Shown: positions 34,048-46,988 of the stretch, one piece after another
Layout: each line of letters opens with the position of its first letter
Position numbering within the stretch: the stretch's first letter is position 1
Source: Dipteronia dyeriana
Lineage: Eukaryota; Streptophyta; Magnoliopsida; Sapindales; Sapindaceae
Direction: 5' to 3'
Assembly: GCA_032871835.1 (NCBI GenBank)
Contig: CM065300.1
Coordinates: 134,001-198,000, forward strand
Length of the DNA stretch: 64,000 nucleotides
Notes under the pieces: model-generated
What the model was told of the DNA's origin: nothing
The model's database searches: none
The model's input: the letters and a program-made list of their open reading frames with translations, nothing else
Position numbers and translations under genes: made by a program

Positions 34048-36172
34048 ACTTCAAATTACACATTAGACAAATATAGAAATTTTGGAGCAATTAAAAGCTT
34101 TCTACATGTTTGATCTGATAGTTTGTTTTAAAACGGTTAAAGATGGAAAGTCGGCCTTATGAAATTGAAAATTCATTATTGTATTGTAAAATTACTTTTT
34201 AACCCAATTTTTTAACAAGCAATTACTTTAAATTACTCATTAGACAAATATAAAAATTTTAGGGCAATTAAAAGCTTTCTACATGTTCGACCTGATAGTT
34301 TGTTTAAAATCGGTTAAAGAGGGGAAGTCGGCCTTATGAAATTGAAAATTCATTATTGTATTGTAAAATTACTTTTTAACCCAATTTTTTAACAAGCAAT
34401 TACTTTAAATTACTCATTAGACAAATATAAAAATTTTAGGGCAATTAAAAGCTTTCTACATGTTCGACCTGATAGTTTGTTTAAAATCGGTTAAAGATGG
34501 GAAGTCGGCCTTATGAAATTGAAAATTCATTATTGCATTGTAAAATTTCTTTTTAACCCAATTTTTTAACAAGAAATTACTTCAAATTACTCATTAGCCA
34601 AATATAGAAATTTTGGGGCAATTAAAAGCTTTCTACATGTTCGACCTGATAGTTTGTTTAAAATCGGTTAAAGAGAGAAAGTCGGCCTTATGAAATCGAA
34701 AATTCATTATTGTATTGTAAAATTACTTTTTAACCTAATTTTTTAACAAGCAATTACTTCAAATTACTCATTAGACAAATATAGAAACTTTGGGGCAAGT
34801 AAAAGCTTTCTACATGTTCGATCTGATAGTTTGTTTTAAAACGGTTAAAAAGGGAATGTCGGCCTTAAGAAATTAAAAATTCATTATTGTATTGTCAAAT
34901 TACTTTTTCACCCAATTTTTTAACAAGCAATTATTATAAATTACTCGTTACACAAATATAGAAACTTTGGGGCAAGTAAAAGCTTTCTACATGTTCGACC
35001 TGATAGTTTGTTTAAAATGGGTTAAAGAGGGAAAGTCGGCCTTATTAAATTGAAAAATCATTATTGCATTGTAAAATTACTTTTTAACCCAATTTTTTAT
35101 CAAGTAATTAGTTCAAATTACTCATTAGATAAATATAGTAATTTTGGGGCAACTAAAGCTTTCTACATGTTTGATCTGATAGTTTGTTTTAAAACGGTTA
35201 AAGAGGGAAAGTCGACCTTATGAAATTGAAAATTCATTATTGCATTGTAAAATTACTTTTTAACCCAATTTTTTAACAAGCAATTACTTCAAATTACTCA
35301 TTAGACAAATATAAAAATTTTAGGGCAATTAAAAGCTTTCTACATGTTCGGCGAGATAGTTTGTTTAAAATCGGTTAAAGAGGGAAAGTCGGCCTTATGA
35401 AATTGAAAATTCTTTATTGCATTGTAAAATTACTTTTTAACCCATTTTTTTAACAAGCAATTACTTCAAATTACTCATTAGTCAAATATAGAAATTTTAG
35501 GGCAATTAAAAGCTTTCTACATGTTCGACCTGATAGTTTGTTAAAAATCGGTTAAAGAGGGAAAGTCGGTCTTATGAAATTGAAAATTCATTATTGCATT
35601 GTAAAATTACTTTTTGACCCAATTTTGTAACAAGCAATTACTTCAATTCACTCATTAGACAAATATATAAATTTTAGGGCAATTAAAAGATTTCTACATG
35701 TTCGACCTGATAGTTTTTTTTTAAAAATGGTTAAAGAGGGAAAGTCGGCCTTATGAAATTGAAAATTCATTAATGCATTGTAAAATTACTTTTTAACCCA
35801 ATTTTTTATCAAACAATTTCTTCAAATTACTCATTAGACAAATATAAAAATTTTAGGGCAATTAAAAGATTTCTACATGTTCGACCTGATAGTTTTTTTA
35901 AAATCGGTTAAAGAGGGAAAGTCGGCCTTATGAAATTGAAAATTCATTATTGCATTGTAAAATTACTTTTTAACCTATTTTTTTAACAAGTAGTTTCTTC
36001 AAATTACTAATTAGACAAATATTGAAATTTTAGGGAAATTAAAAGCTTTCAACATGTTCGACCTGATAGTTTGTTTAAAATCGGTTAATGAGGAAAAATC
36101 GGCCATATGAAATTGAAAATTCATTATTGCATTGTAAAATTACTTTTTGACCCAATTTTGTAACAAGCAATT
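34048..36172 (+). repeat. Array 3, block A3 (12-mer)
   Basis: Complete F-to-E unit of 2,125 bp, the third A in a row. Unlike A1 and A2 it is followed by f rather than F, so this is the first A-to-B switch. Confidence 0.9.
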
Positions 36173-38655
36173 ACTTCAAATTACTCATTAGACAAATATA
36201 GAAATTTTGGGGCAATTAAAAGCTTTCTACATGTTTGATCTGATAGTTTGTTTTAAAACGGTTAAAAAGGGAAAGTCGGCCTTCTGAAATAGAAAATTCA
36301 TTATTGTATTGTAAAATTACTTTTTAACCCAATTTTTTAACAAGAAATTACTTTAAATTACTCATTAGACAAATATAGAAATTTTGGGGCAATTAATAGC
36401 TTTCTACATGTTTGATCTGATAGTTTGTTTTAAAACGGTTAAAAAGGGCAAGTCAGCCTTATGAAATTAAAAAATCATTATTGCATTGTAAAATTTCTTT
36501 TTAACCCAATTTTTTAACAAGCAATTACTTCAAATTACTCATTAGACAAATATAGAAAGTTTGGGGCAAGTAAAAGCTTTCTACATGTTCGATCTGATAG
36601 TTTGTTTTAAAACGGTTTAAAAAGGGAAAGTCGGCCTTATGAAATTGAAAAATCATTATTGCATTGTAAAATTACTTTTTAACCCATTTTTTTAACAAGC
36701 AATTACTTCAAATTACTCATTAGACAAATATAAAATTTTAGGGCAATTAAAAGCTTTCTACATGTTCGACCTGATAGTTTGTTTAAAATCGGTTAAAGAG
36801 GGAAAGTCGGCCTTATGAAATTGAAAATTCATTATTGCATTGTAAAATTACTTTTTAACCCATTTTTTTAACAAGCAATTACTTCAAATTACTCATTAGA
36901 CAAATATAAAAATTTTAGGGCAATTAAAAGCTTTCTACATGTTCGACCTGATAGTTTGTTTAAAATCGGTTAAAGAGGGAAAGTTGGCCTTATGAAATTG
37001 AAAATTCATTATTGCATTGTAAAATTACTTTTTAACCCATTTTTTTAACAAGAAGTTTCTTCAAATTACTCATTAGACAAATATTTAAATACTGGGGAAA
37101 TTAAAAGCTTTCAACATGTTCGACCTGATAGTTTGTTTAAAATCGGTTAAAGAGGGAAAATCGGCCTTATGAAATTGAAAATTCATTATTGCATTGTAAA
37201 ATTACTTTTTGACCCAATTTTGTAACAAGCAATTACTTCAAATTACTCATAAGACAAATATAAAAAATTTTGGGGCAGTTAAAAGCTTTCTACATGTTTG
37301 ATCTGATAGTTTGTTTTAAAACGGTTAAAGAGGGAAAGTCGGACTTATGAAATTAAAAAATCATTATTGCATTGTAAAATTTCTTTTTAACCCAATTTTT
37401 TAACAAGCAATTACTTCAAATTACTCATTCGACAAATATATAAATTTTGGGGCAGTTAAAAGCTTTCTACATGTTCGATCTGATAGTTTGTTTTTAAAAC
37501 GGTTAAAGACGGAAAGTCAGGCTTAAGAAATTGAAAAATCATTATTGCATTGTAAAATTACTTTTTAACCCAAATTTTTTAGCAAGAAATTACTTCAAAT
37601 TACTCATTAGACAGTATTAGAAATTTTGGGGCAATTAAAAGCTTTCTACATTTTCGATCTGATAGTTTGTTTTAAAACGGTTAAAGAGTGAAAGTCGGCC
37701 TTATGAAATTGGAAATTCATTATTGCATTGTAAAATTACTTTTTAACCTAATTTTTTAACATGTAGTTACTTCAAATTACTCATTAGACAAATATAGAAA
37801 CTTTGGGGAAATTAAAAGCTTTCTACATGTTCGACTTGATAGTTTTTTTAAAAACGGTTAAAGAGAGAAATTCTACCTTATGAAATTGAAAATTCGTTAT
37901 TGCATTATAAAATTACTATTTAACCCGATTTTTTAACAAGTAATTACTTCTAATTATACATTAGACAAATATAGAAATTTTGGGGCAATTAAAAGCTTTC
38001 TACATGTTCGACCTGATAGTTTGTTAAAAATCGGTTAAAGAGGGAAAGTCGGTCTTATGAAATTGAAAATTCATTATTGCATTGTAAAATTACTTTTTGA
38101 CCCAATTTTGTAACAAGCAATTACTTCAATTCACTCATTAGACAAATATATAAATTTTAGGGCAATTAAAAGATTTCTACATGTTCGACCTGATAGTTTT
38201 TTTTTTAAAATGGTTAAAGAGGGAAAGTCGGCCTTATGAAATTGAAAATTCATTAATGCATTGTAAAATTACTTTTTAACCCAATTTTTTATCAAACAAT
38301 TTCTTCAAATTACTCATTAGACAAATATAAAAATTTTAGGGCAATTAAAAGATTTCTACATGTTCGACCTGATAGTTTTTTTAAAATCGGTTAAAGAGGG
38401 AAAGTCGGCCTTATGAAATTGAAAATTCATTATTGCATTGTAAAATTACTTTTTAACCTATTTTTTTAACAAGTAGTTTCTTCAAATTACTAATTAGACA
38501 AATATTGAAATTTTAGGGAAATTAAAAGCTTTCAACATGTTCGACCTGATAGTTTGTTTAAAATCGGTTAATGAGGAAAAATCGGCCATATGAAATTGAA
38601 AATTCATTATTGCATTGTAAAATTACTTTTTGACCCAATTTTGTAACAAGCAATT
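36173..38655 (+). repeat. Array 3, block B'1 (14-mer, lacks S-X)
   Basis: Order is f g h O P Q R Y Z Za Zb C D E, 2,483 bp. Compared with the 20-mer it lacks S T U V W X, 1,061 bp. The join is in the first bases of a monomer: the text reads 'acttcaaattactcattcga', where full B blocks have 'acttcaaaaaactcattcga' for Y. The first 10-16 bp therefore come from S and the rest from Y. It appears before any full 20-mer in the window. Confidence 0.88.
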
Positions 38656-40781
38656 ACTTCAAATTACACATTAGACAAATATAGAAATTTTGGAGCAATT
38701 AAAAGCTTTCTACATGTTTGATCTGATAGTTTGTTTTAAAACGGTTAAAGATGGAAAGTCGGCCTTATGAAATTGAAAATTCATTATTGTATTGTAAAAT
38801 TACTTTTTAACCCAATTTTTTAACAAGCAATTACTTTAAATTACTCATTAGACAAATATAAAAATTTTAGGGCAATTAAAAGCTTTCTACATGTTCGACC
38901 TGATAGTTTGTTTAAAATCGGTTAAAGAGGGGAAGTCGGCCTTATGAAATTGAAAATTCATTATTGTATTGTAAAATTACTTTTTAACCCAATTTTTTAA
39001 CAAGCAATTACTTTAAATTACTCATTAGACAAATATAAAAATTTTAGGGGCAATTAAAAGCTTTCTACATGTTCGACCTGATAGTTTGTTTAAAATCGGT
39101 TAAAGATGGGAAGTCGGCCTTATGAAATTGAAAATTCATTATTGCATTGTAAAATTTCTTTTTAACCCAATTTTTTAACAAGAAATTACTTCAAATTACT
39201 CATTAGCCAAATATAGAAATTTTGGGGCAATTAAAAGCTTTCTACATGTTCGACCTGATAGTTTGTTTAAAATCGGTTAAAGAGAGAAAGTCGGCCTTAT
39301 GAAATCGAAAATTCATTATTGTATTGTAAAATTACTTTTTAACCTAATTTTTTAACAAGCAATTACTTCAAATTACTCATTAGACAAATATAGAAACTTT
39401 GGGGCAAGTAAAAGCTTTCTACATGTTCGATCTGATAGTTTGTTTTAAAACGGTTAAAAAGGGAATGTCGGCCTTAAGAAATTAAAAATTCATTATTGTA
39501 TTGTCAAATTACTTTTTCACCCAATTTTTTAACAAGCAATTATTATAAATTACTCGTTACACAAATATAGAAACTTTGGGGCAAGTAAAAGCTTTCTACA
39601 TGTTCGACCTGATAGTTTGTTTAAAATGGGTTAAAGAGGGAAAGTCGGCCTTATTAAATTGAAAAATCATTATTGCATTGTAAAATTACTTTTTAACCCA
39701 ATTTTTTATCAAGTAATTAGTTCAAATTACTCATTAGATAAATATAGTAATTTTGGGGCAACTAAAGCTTTCTACATGTTTGATCTGATAGTTTGTTTTA
39801 AAACGGTTAAAGAGGGAAAGTCGACCTTATGAAATTGAAAATTCATTATTGCATTGTAAAATTACTTTTTAACCCAATTTTTTAACAAGCAATTACTTCA
39901 AATTACTCATTAGACAAATATAAAAATTTTAGGGCAATTAAAAGCTTTCTACATGTTCGGCGAGATAGTTTGTTTAAAATCGGTTAAAGAGGGAAAGTCG
40001 GCCTTATGAAATTGAAAATTCTTTATTGCATTGTAAAATTACTTTTTAACCCATTTTTTTAACAAGCAATTACTTCAAATTACTCATTAGTCAAATATAG
40101 AAATTTTAGGGCAATTAAAAGCTTTCTACATGTTCGACCTGATAGTTTGTTAAAAATCGGTTAAAGAGGGAAAGTCGGTCTTATGAAATTGAAAATTCAT
40201 TATTGCATTGTAAAATTACTTTTTGACCCAATTTTGTAACAAGCAATTACTTCAATTCACTCATTAGACAAATATATAAATTTTAGGGCAATTAAAAGAT
40301 TTCTACATGTTCGACCTGATAGTTTTTTTTTAAAAATGGTTAAAGAGGGAAAGTCGGCCTTATGAAATTGAAAATTCATTAATGCATTGTAAAATTACTT
40401 TTTAACCCAATTTTTTATCAAACAATTTCTTCAAATTACTCATTAGACAAATATAAAAATTTTAGGGCAATTAAAAGATTTCTACATGTTCGACCTGATA
40501 GTTTTTTTAAAATCGGTTAAAGAGGGAAAGTCGGCCTTATGAAATTGAAAATTCATTATTGCATTGTAAAATTACTTTTTAACCTATTTTTTTAACAAGT
40601 AGTTTCTTCAAATTACTAATTAGACAAATATTGAAATTTTAGGGAAATTAAAAGCTTTCAACATGTTCGACCTGATAGTTTGTTTAAAATCGGTTAATGA
40701 GGAAAAATCGGCCATATGAAATTGAAAATTCATTATTGCATTGTAAAATTACTTTTTGACCCAATTTTGTAACAAGCAATT
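38656..40781 (+). repeat. Array 3, block A4 (12-mer)
   Basis: Complete F-to-E unit of 2,126 bp with one extra G in H ('tttaggggcaatt' near 39,046). It sits between B'1 and B1. Confidence 0.9.
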
Positions 40782-43700
40782 ACTTCAAATTACTCATTAG
40801 ACAAATATAGAAATTTTGGGGCAATTAAAAGCTTTCTACATGTTTGATCTGATAGTTTGTTTTAAAACGGTTTAAAAAGGGAAAGTCGGCCTTCTGAAAT
40901 AGAAAATTCATTATTGTATTGTAAAATTACTTTTTAACCCAATTTTTTAACAAGAAATTACTTTAAATTACTCATTAGACAAATATAGAAATTTTGGGGC
41001 AATTAATAGCTTTCTACATGTTTGATCTGATAGTTTGTTTTAAAACGGTTTAAAAAGGGCAAGTCAGCCTTATGAAATTAAAAAATCATTATTGCATTGT
41101 AAAATTTCTTTTTAACCCAATTTTTTAACAAGCAATTACTTCAAATTACTCATTAGACAAATATAGAAAGTTTGGGGCAAGTAAAAGCTTTCTACATGTT
41201 CGATCTGATAGTTTGTTTTAAAACGGTTAAAAAGGGAAAGTCGGCCTTATGAAATTGAAAAATCATTATTGCATTGTAAAATTACTTTTTAACCCATTTT
41301 TTTAACAAGCAATTACTTCAAATTACTCATTAGACAAATATAAAATTTTAGGGCAATTAAAAGCTTTCTACATGTTCGACCTGATAGTTTGTTTAAAATC
41401 GGTTAAAGAGGGAAAGTCGGCCTTATGAAATTGAAAATTCATTATTGCATTGTAAAATTACTTTTTAACCCATTTTTTTAACAAGCAATTACTTCAAATT
41501 ACTCATTAGACAAATATAAAAATTTTAGGGCAATTAAAAGCTTTCTACATGTTCGACCTGATAGTTTGTTTAAAATCGGTTAAAGAGGGAAAGTTGGCCT
41601 TATGAAATTGAAAATTCATTATTGCATTGTAAAATTACTTTTTAACCCATTTTTTTAACAAGAAGTTTCTTCAAATTACTCATTAGACAAATATTTAAAT
41701 ACTGGGGAAATTAAAAGCTTTCAACATGTTCGACCTGATAGTTTGTTTAAAATCGGTTAAAGAGGGAAAATCGGCCTTATGAAATTGAAAATTCATTATT
41801 GCATTGTAAAATTACTTTTTGACCCAATTTTGTAACAAGCAATTACTTCAAATTACTCATAAGACAAATATAAAAAATTTTGGGGCAGTTAAAAGCTTTC
41901 TACATGTTTGATCTGATAGTTTGTTTTAAAACGGTTTAAAGAGGGAAAGTCGGACTTATGAAATTAAAAAATCATTATTGCATTGTAAAATTTCTTTTTA
42001 ACCCAATTTTTTAACAAGCAATTACTTCAAATTACTCATTAGACAAATATAGAAATTTTGGGGCAAGTAAAACCTTTCTACATGTTCGATCAGATAGTTT
42101 GTTTAAAATCGGTTAAAGAGGGAAAGTCGGCCTTATGAAATTGAAAAATCATTATTGCATTGTAAAATTACTTTTTAACCCATTTTTTAACAAGCAATTA
42201 CTTCAAATTACTCATTAGACAAATATAGAAAATTTAGGGTAATTAAAAGCTTTCTACATGTTTGATCTGATAGTTTGTTTTAAAACGGTTAAAGAGGGAA
42301 AGTCGGACTTATGAAATTAAAAATCATTATTGCATTGTAAAATTTCTTTTTAACCCAATTTTTTAACAAGCAATTACTTCAAATTACTCATTAGACAAAT
42401 ATAGAACCTTTGGGGCAAGTAAAAGCTTTCTATATGTTCGATCTGATAGTTTGTTTTAAAACGGTTAAAAAGGGAAAGTCGGCCTTATGAAATTGAAAAA
42501 TCATTATTGCATTGTAAAATTACTTTTTAACCCAATTTTTTAACAAGCAATTACTTCAAATTACTCATTAGACAAATATAAAAATTTTAGGGCAATTAAA
42601 AGCTTTCTACATGTTCGACCTGATAGTTTGTTTAAAATCGATTAAAGAGGGAAAGTCGGGCCTTATGAAATTGAAAATTCATTACTGTATTGTAAAATTA
42701 CTTTTTAACAAAAAAAAATTTAACAAGAAATTACTTCAAATTACTCATTAGACAAATATAGAAACTTTGGGGCAATTAAAAGCTTTTTACATATTCGATC
42801 TGATAGTTTGTTTCAAAACAGTTAAAGAGCGAAAGTCAGACTTATGAAATAGAAAAATCATTATTGCATTGTAAAATTACTTTTTAACCCAATTTTTTAA
42901 CAAGCAATTACTTCAAATTACTCATTAGACAAATACAAAAATTTAAGGGCAATTAAAAGCTTTCTACATGTTCGACCTGATAGTTTGTTTAAAATCGGTT
43001 AAAGAGGGAAAGTCGGCCTTATGATATTGAAAATTCATAGTTGCATTGTAAAATTACTTTTTAACCCAAATTTTTAACAAGTAGTTACTTCAAAAAACTC
43101 ATTCGACAAATATATAAATTTTGGGGCAGTTAAAAGCTTTCTACATGTTCGATCTGATAGTTTGTTTTAAAACGGTTAAAGACGGAAAGTCAGGCTTAAG
43201 AAATTGAAAAATCATTATTGCATTGTAAAATTACTTTTTAACCCAAATTTTTTAGCAAGAAATTACTTCAAATTACTCATTAGACAGTATTAGAAATTTT
43301 GGGGCAATTAAAAGCTTTCTACATTTTCGATCTGATAGTTTGTTTTAAAACGGTTTAAAGAGTGAAAGTCGGCCTTATGAAATTGGAAATTCATTATTGC
43401 ATTGTAAAATTACTTTTTAACCTAATTTTTTAACATGTAGTTACTTCAAATTACTCATTAGACAAATATAGAAACTTTGGGGAAATTAAAAGCTTTCTAC
43501 ATGTTCGACTTGATAGTTTTTTTAAAAACGGTTAAAGAGAGAAATTCTACCTTATGAAATTGAAAATTCGTTATTGCATTATAAAATTACTATTTAACCC
43601 GATTTTTTAACAAGTAATTACTTCTAATTATACATTAGACAAATATAGAAATTTTGGGGCAATTAAAAGCTTTCTACATGTTCGACCTGATAGTTTGTTA

Positions 43701-44328
43701 AAAATCGGTTAAAGAGGGAAAGTCGGTCTTATGAAATTGAAAATTCATTATTGCATTGTAAAATTACTTTTTGACCCAATTTTGTAACAAGCAATTACTT
43801 CAATTCACTCATTAGACAAATATATAAATTTTAGGGCAATTAAAAGATTTCTACATGTTCGACCTGATAGTTTTTTTTAAAAATGGTTAAAGAGGGAAAG
43901 TCGGCCTTATGAAATTGAAAATTCATTAATGCATTGTAAAATTACTTTTTAACCCAATTTTTTATCAAACAATTTCTTCAAATTACTCATTAGACAAATA
44001 TAAAAATTTTAGGGCAATTAAAAGATTTCTACATGTTCGACCTGATAGTTTTTTTAAAATCGGTTAAAGAGGGAAAGTCGGCCTTATGAAATTGAAAATT
44101 CATTATTGCATTGTAAAATTACTTTTTAACCTATTTTTTTAACAAGTAGTTTCTTCAAATTACTAATTAGACAAATATTGAAATTTTAGGGAAATTAAAA
44201 GCTTTCAACATGTTCGACCTGATAGTTTGTTTAAAATCGGTTAATGAGGAAAAATCGGCCATATGAAATTGAAAATTCATTATTGCATTGTAAAATTACT
44301 TTTTGACCCAATTTTGTAACAAGCAATT
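40782..44328 (+). repeat. Array 3, block B1 (20-mer)
   Basis: Starts: f 40,782; g 40,960; h 41,138; O 41,315; P 41,491; Q 41,668; R 41,845; S 42,024; T 42,200; U 42,376; V 42,553; W 42,733; X 42,910; Y 43,087; Z 43,265; Za 43,443; Zb 43,620; C 43,797; D 43,975; E 44,152. Length is 3,547 bp, 3 bp more than B2 and B3 because of single-base insertions (extra T after 'cgg' near 40,869, 41,048, 41,935 and 43,353; 'gtcgggcc' in V), partly offset by losses. Zb has the edge-type front ('acttctaattatac') and an N-type back ('gtcggtcttatg', 'acccaattttgtaac'). Confidence 0.9.
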
Positions 44329-44505
44329 ACTTCAAATTACACATTAGACAAATATAGAAATTTTGGAGCAATTAAAAGCTTTCTACATGTTTGATCTGAT
44401 AGTTTGTTTTAAAACGGTTAAAGATGGAAAGTCGGCCATATGAAATTGAAAATTCATTATTGCATTGTAAAATTACTTTTTGACCCAATTTTGTAACAAG
44501 CAATT
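44329..44505 (+). repeat. Chimeric monomer F/E between B1 and B'2
   Basis: The front is F ('tacacattagac', 'ttttggagc', 'gttaaagatggaaag') and the back is E ('atatgaaattg', 'acccaattttgtaac'). The switch lies in or next to the shared 'tcggcc' at 44,432-44,437. It is followed by f, the normal successor of E in B-type order. It is the trace of an A block that started with F and was joined to the E of another unit, deleting the other eleven monomers of that A block. Confidence 0.88.
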
Positions 44506-46988
44506 ACTTCAAATTACTCATTAGACAAATATAGAAATTTTGGGGCAATTAAAAGCTTTCTACATGTTTGATCTGATAGTTTGTTTTAAAACGGTTAAAA
44601 AGGGAAAGTCGGCCTTCTGAAATAGAAAATTCATTATTGTATTGTAAAATTACTTTTTAACCCAATTTTTTAACAAGAAATTACTTTAAATTACTCATTA
44701 GACAAATATAGAAATTTTGGGGCAATTAATAGCTTTCTACATGTTTGATCTGATAGTTTGTTTTAAAACGGTTAAAAGGGCAAGTCAGCCTTATGAAATT
44801 AAAAAATCATTATTGCATTGTAAAATTTCTTTTTAACCCCAATTTTTTAACAAGCAATTACTTCAAATTACTCATTAGACAAATATAGAAAGTTTGGGGC
44901 AAGTAAAAGCTTTCTACATGTTCGATCTGATAGTTTGTTTTTAAAACGGTTAAAAAGGGAAAGTCGGCCTTATGAAATTGAAAAATCATTATTGCATTGT
45001 AAAATTACTTTTTAACCCATTTTTTTAACAAGCAATTACTTCAAATTACTCATTAGACAAATATAAAATTTTAGGGCAATTAAAAGCTTTCTACATGTTC
45101 GACCTGATAGTTTGTTTAAAATCGGTTAAAGAGGGAAAGTCGGCCTTATGAAATTGAAAATTCATTATTGCATTGTAAAATTACTTTTTAACCCATTTTT
45201 TTAACAAGCAATTACTTCAAATTACTCATTAGACAAATATAAAAATTTTAGGGCAATTAAAAGCTTTCTACATGTTCGACCTGATAGTTTGTTTAAAATC
45301 GGTTAAAGAGGGAAAGTTGGCCTTATGAAATTGAAAATTCATTATTGCATTGTAAAATTACTTTTTAACCCATTTTTTTAACAAGAAGTTTCTTCAAATT
45401 ACTCATTAGACAAATATTTAAATACTGGGGAAATTAAAAGCTTTCAACATGTTCGACCTGATAGTTTGTTTAAAATCGGTTAAAGAGGGAAAATCGGCCT
45501 TATGAAATTGAAAATTCATTATTGCATTGTAAAATTACTTTTTGACCCAATTTTGTAACAAGCAATTACTTCAAATTACTCATAAGACAAATATAAAAAA
45601 TTTTGGGGCAGTTAAAAGCTTTCTACATGTTTGATCTGATAGTTTGTTTTAAAACGGTTAAAGAGGGAAAGTCGGACTTATGAAATTAAAAAATCATTAT
45701 TGCATTGTAAAATTTCTTTTTAACCCAATTTTTTAACAAGCAATTACTTCAAATTACTCATTCGACAAATATATAAATTTTGGGGCAGTTAAAAGCTTTC
45801 TACATGTTCGATCTGATAGTTTGTTTTAAAACGGTTAAAGACGGAAAGTCAGGCTTAAGAAATTGAAAAATCATTATTGCATTGTAAAATTACTTTTTAA
45901 CCCAATTTTTTAGCAAGAAATTACTTCAAATTACTCATTAGACAGTATTAGAAATTTTGGGGCAATTAAAAGCTTTCTACATTTTCGATCTGATAGTTTG
46001 TTTTAAAACGGTTAAAGAGTGAAAGTCGGCCTTATGAAATTGGAAATTCATTATTGCATTGTAAAATTACTTTTTAACCTAATTTTTTAACATGTAGTTA
46101 CTTCAAATTACTCATTAGACAAATATAGAAACTTTGGGGAAATTAAAAGCTTTCTACATGTTCGACTTGATAGTTTTTTTAAAAACGGTTAAAGAGAGAA
46201 ATTCTACCTTATGAAATTGAAAATTCGTTATTGCATTATAAAATTACTATTTAACCCGATTTTTTAACAAGTAATTACTTCTAATTATACATTAGACAAA
46301 TATAGAAATTTTGGGGCAATTAAAAGCTTTCTACATGTTCGACCTGATAGTTTGTTAAAAATCGGTTTAAAGAGGGAAAGTCGGTCTTATGAAATTGAAA
46401 ATTCATTATTGCATTGTAAAATTACTTTTTGACCCAATTTGTAACAAGCAATTACTTCAATTCACTCATTAGACAAATATATAAATTTTAGGGCAATTAA
46501 AAGATTTCTACATGTTCGACCTGATAGTTTTTTTTTAAAAATGGTTAAAGAGGGAAAGTCGGCCTTATGAAATTGAAAATTCATTAATGCATTGTAAAAT
46601 TACTTTTTAACCCAATTTTTTATCAAACAATTTCTTCAAATTACTCATTAGACAAATATAAAAATTTTAGGGCAATTAAAAGATTTCTACATGTTCGACC
46701 TGATAGTTTTTTTAAAATCGGTTTTAAAGAGGGAAAGTCGGCCTTATGAAATTGAAAATTCATTATTGCATTGTAAAATTACTTTTTAACCTATTTTTTT
46801 AACAAGTAGTTTCTTCAAATTACTAATTAGACAAATATTGAAATTTTAGGGAAATTAAAAGCTTTCAACATGTTCGACCTGATAGTTTGTTTAAAATCGG
46901 TTAATGAGGAAAAATCGGCCATATGAAATTGAAAATTCATTATTGCATTGTAAAATTACTTTTTGACCCAATTTTGTAACAAGCAATT
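44506..46988 (+). repeat. Array 3, block B'2 (14-mer)
   Basis: Same order and same R-to-Y join as B'1, 2,483 bp ('acttcaaattactcattcga' at the join, near 45,745). It has one extra T in Zb ('aatcggtttaaagag' near 46,364), two extra T in D (near 46,722) and one T missing in 'acccaatttgtaac' of Zb. Sharing the exact deletion with B'1 suggests the deletion happened once and the block was then copied. Confidence 0.88.
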
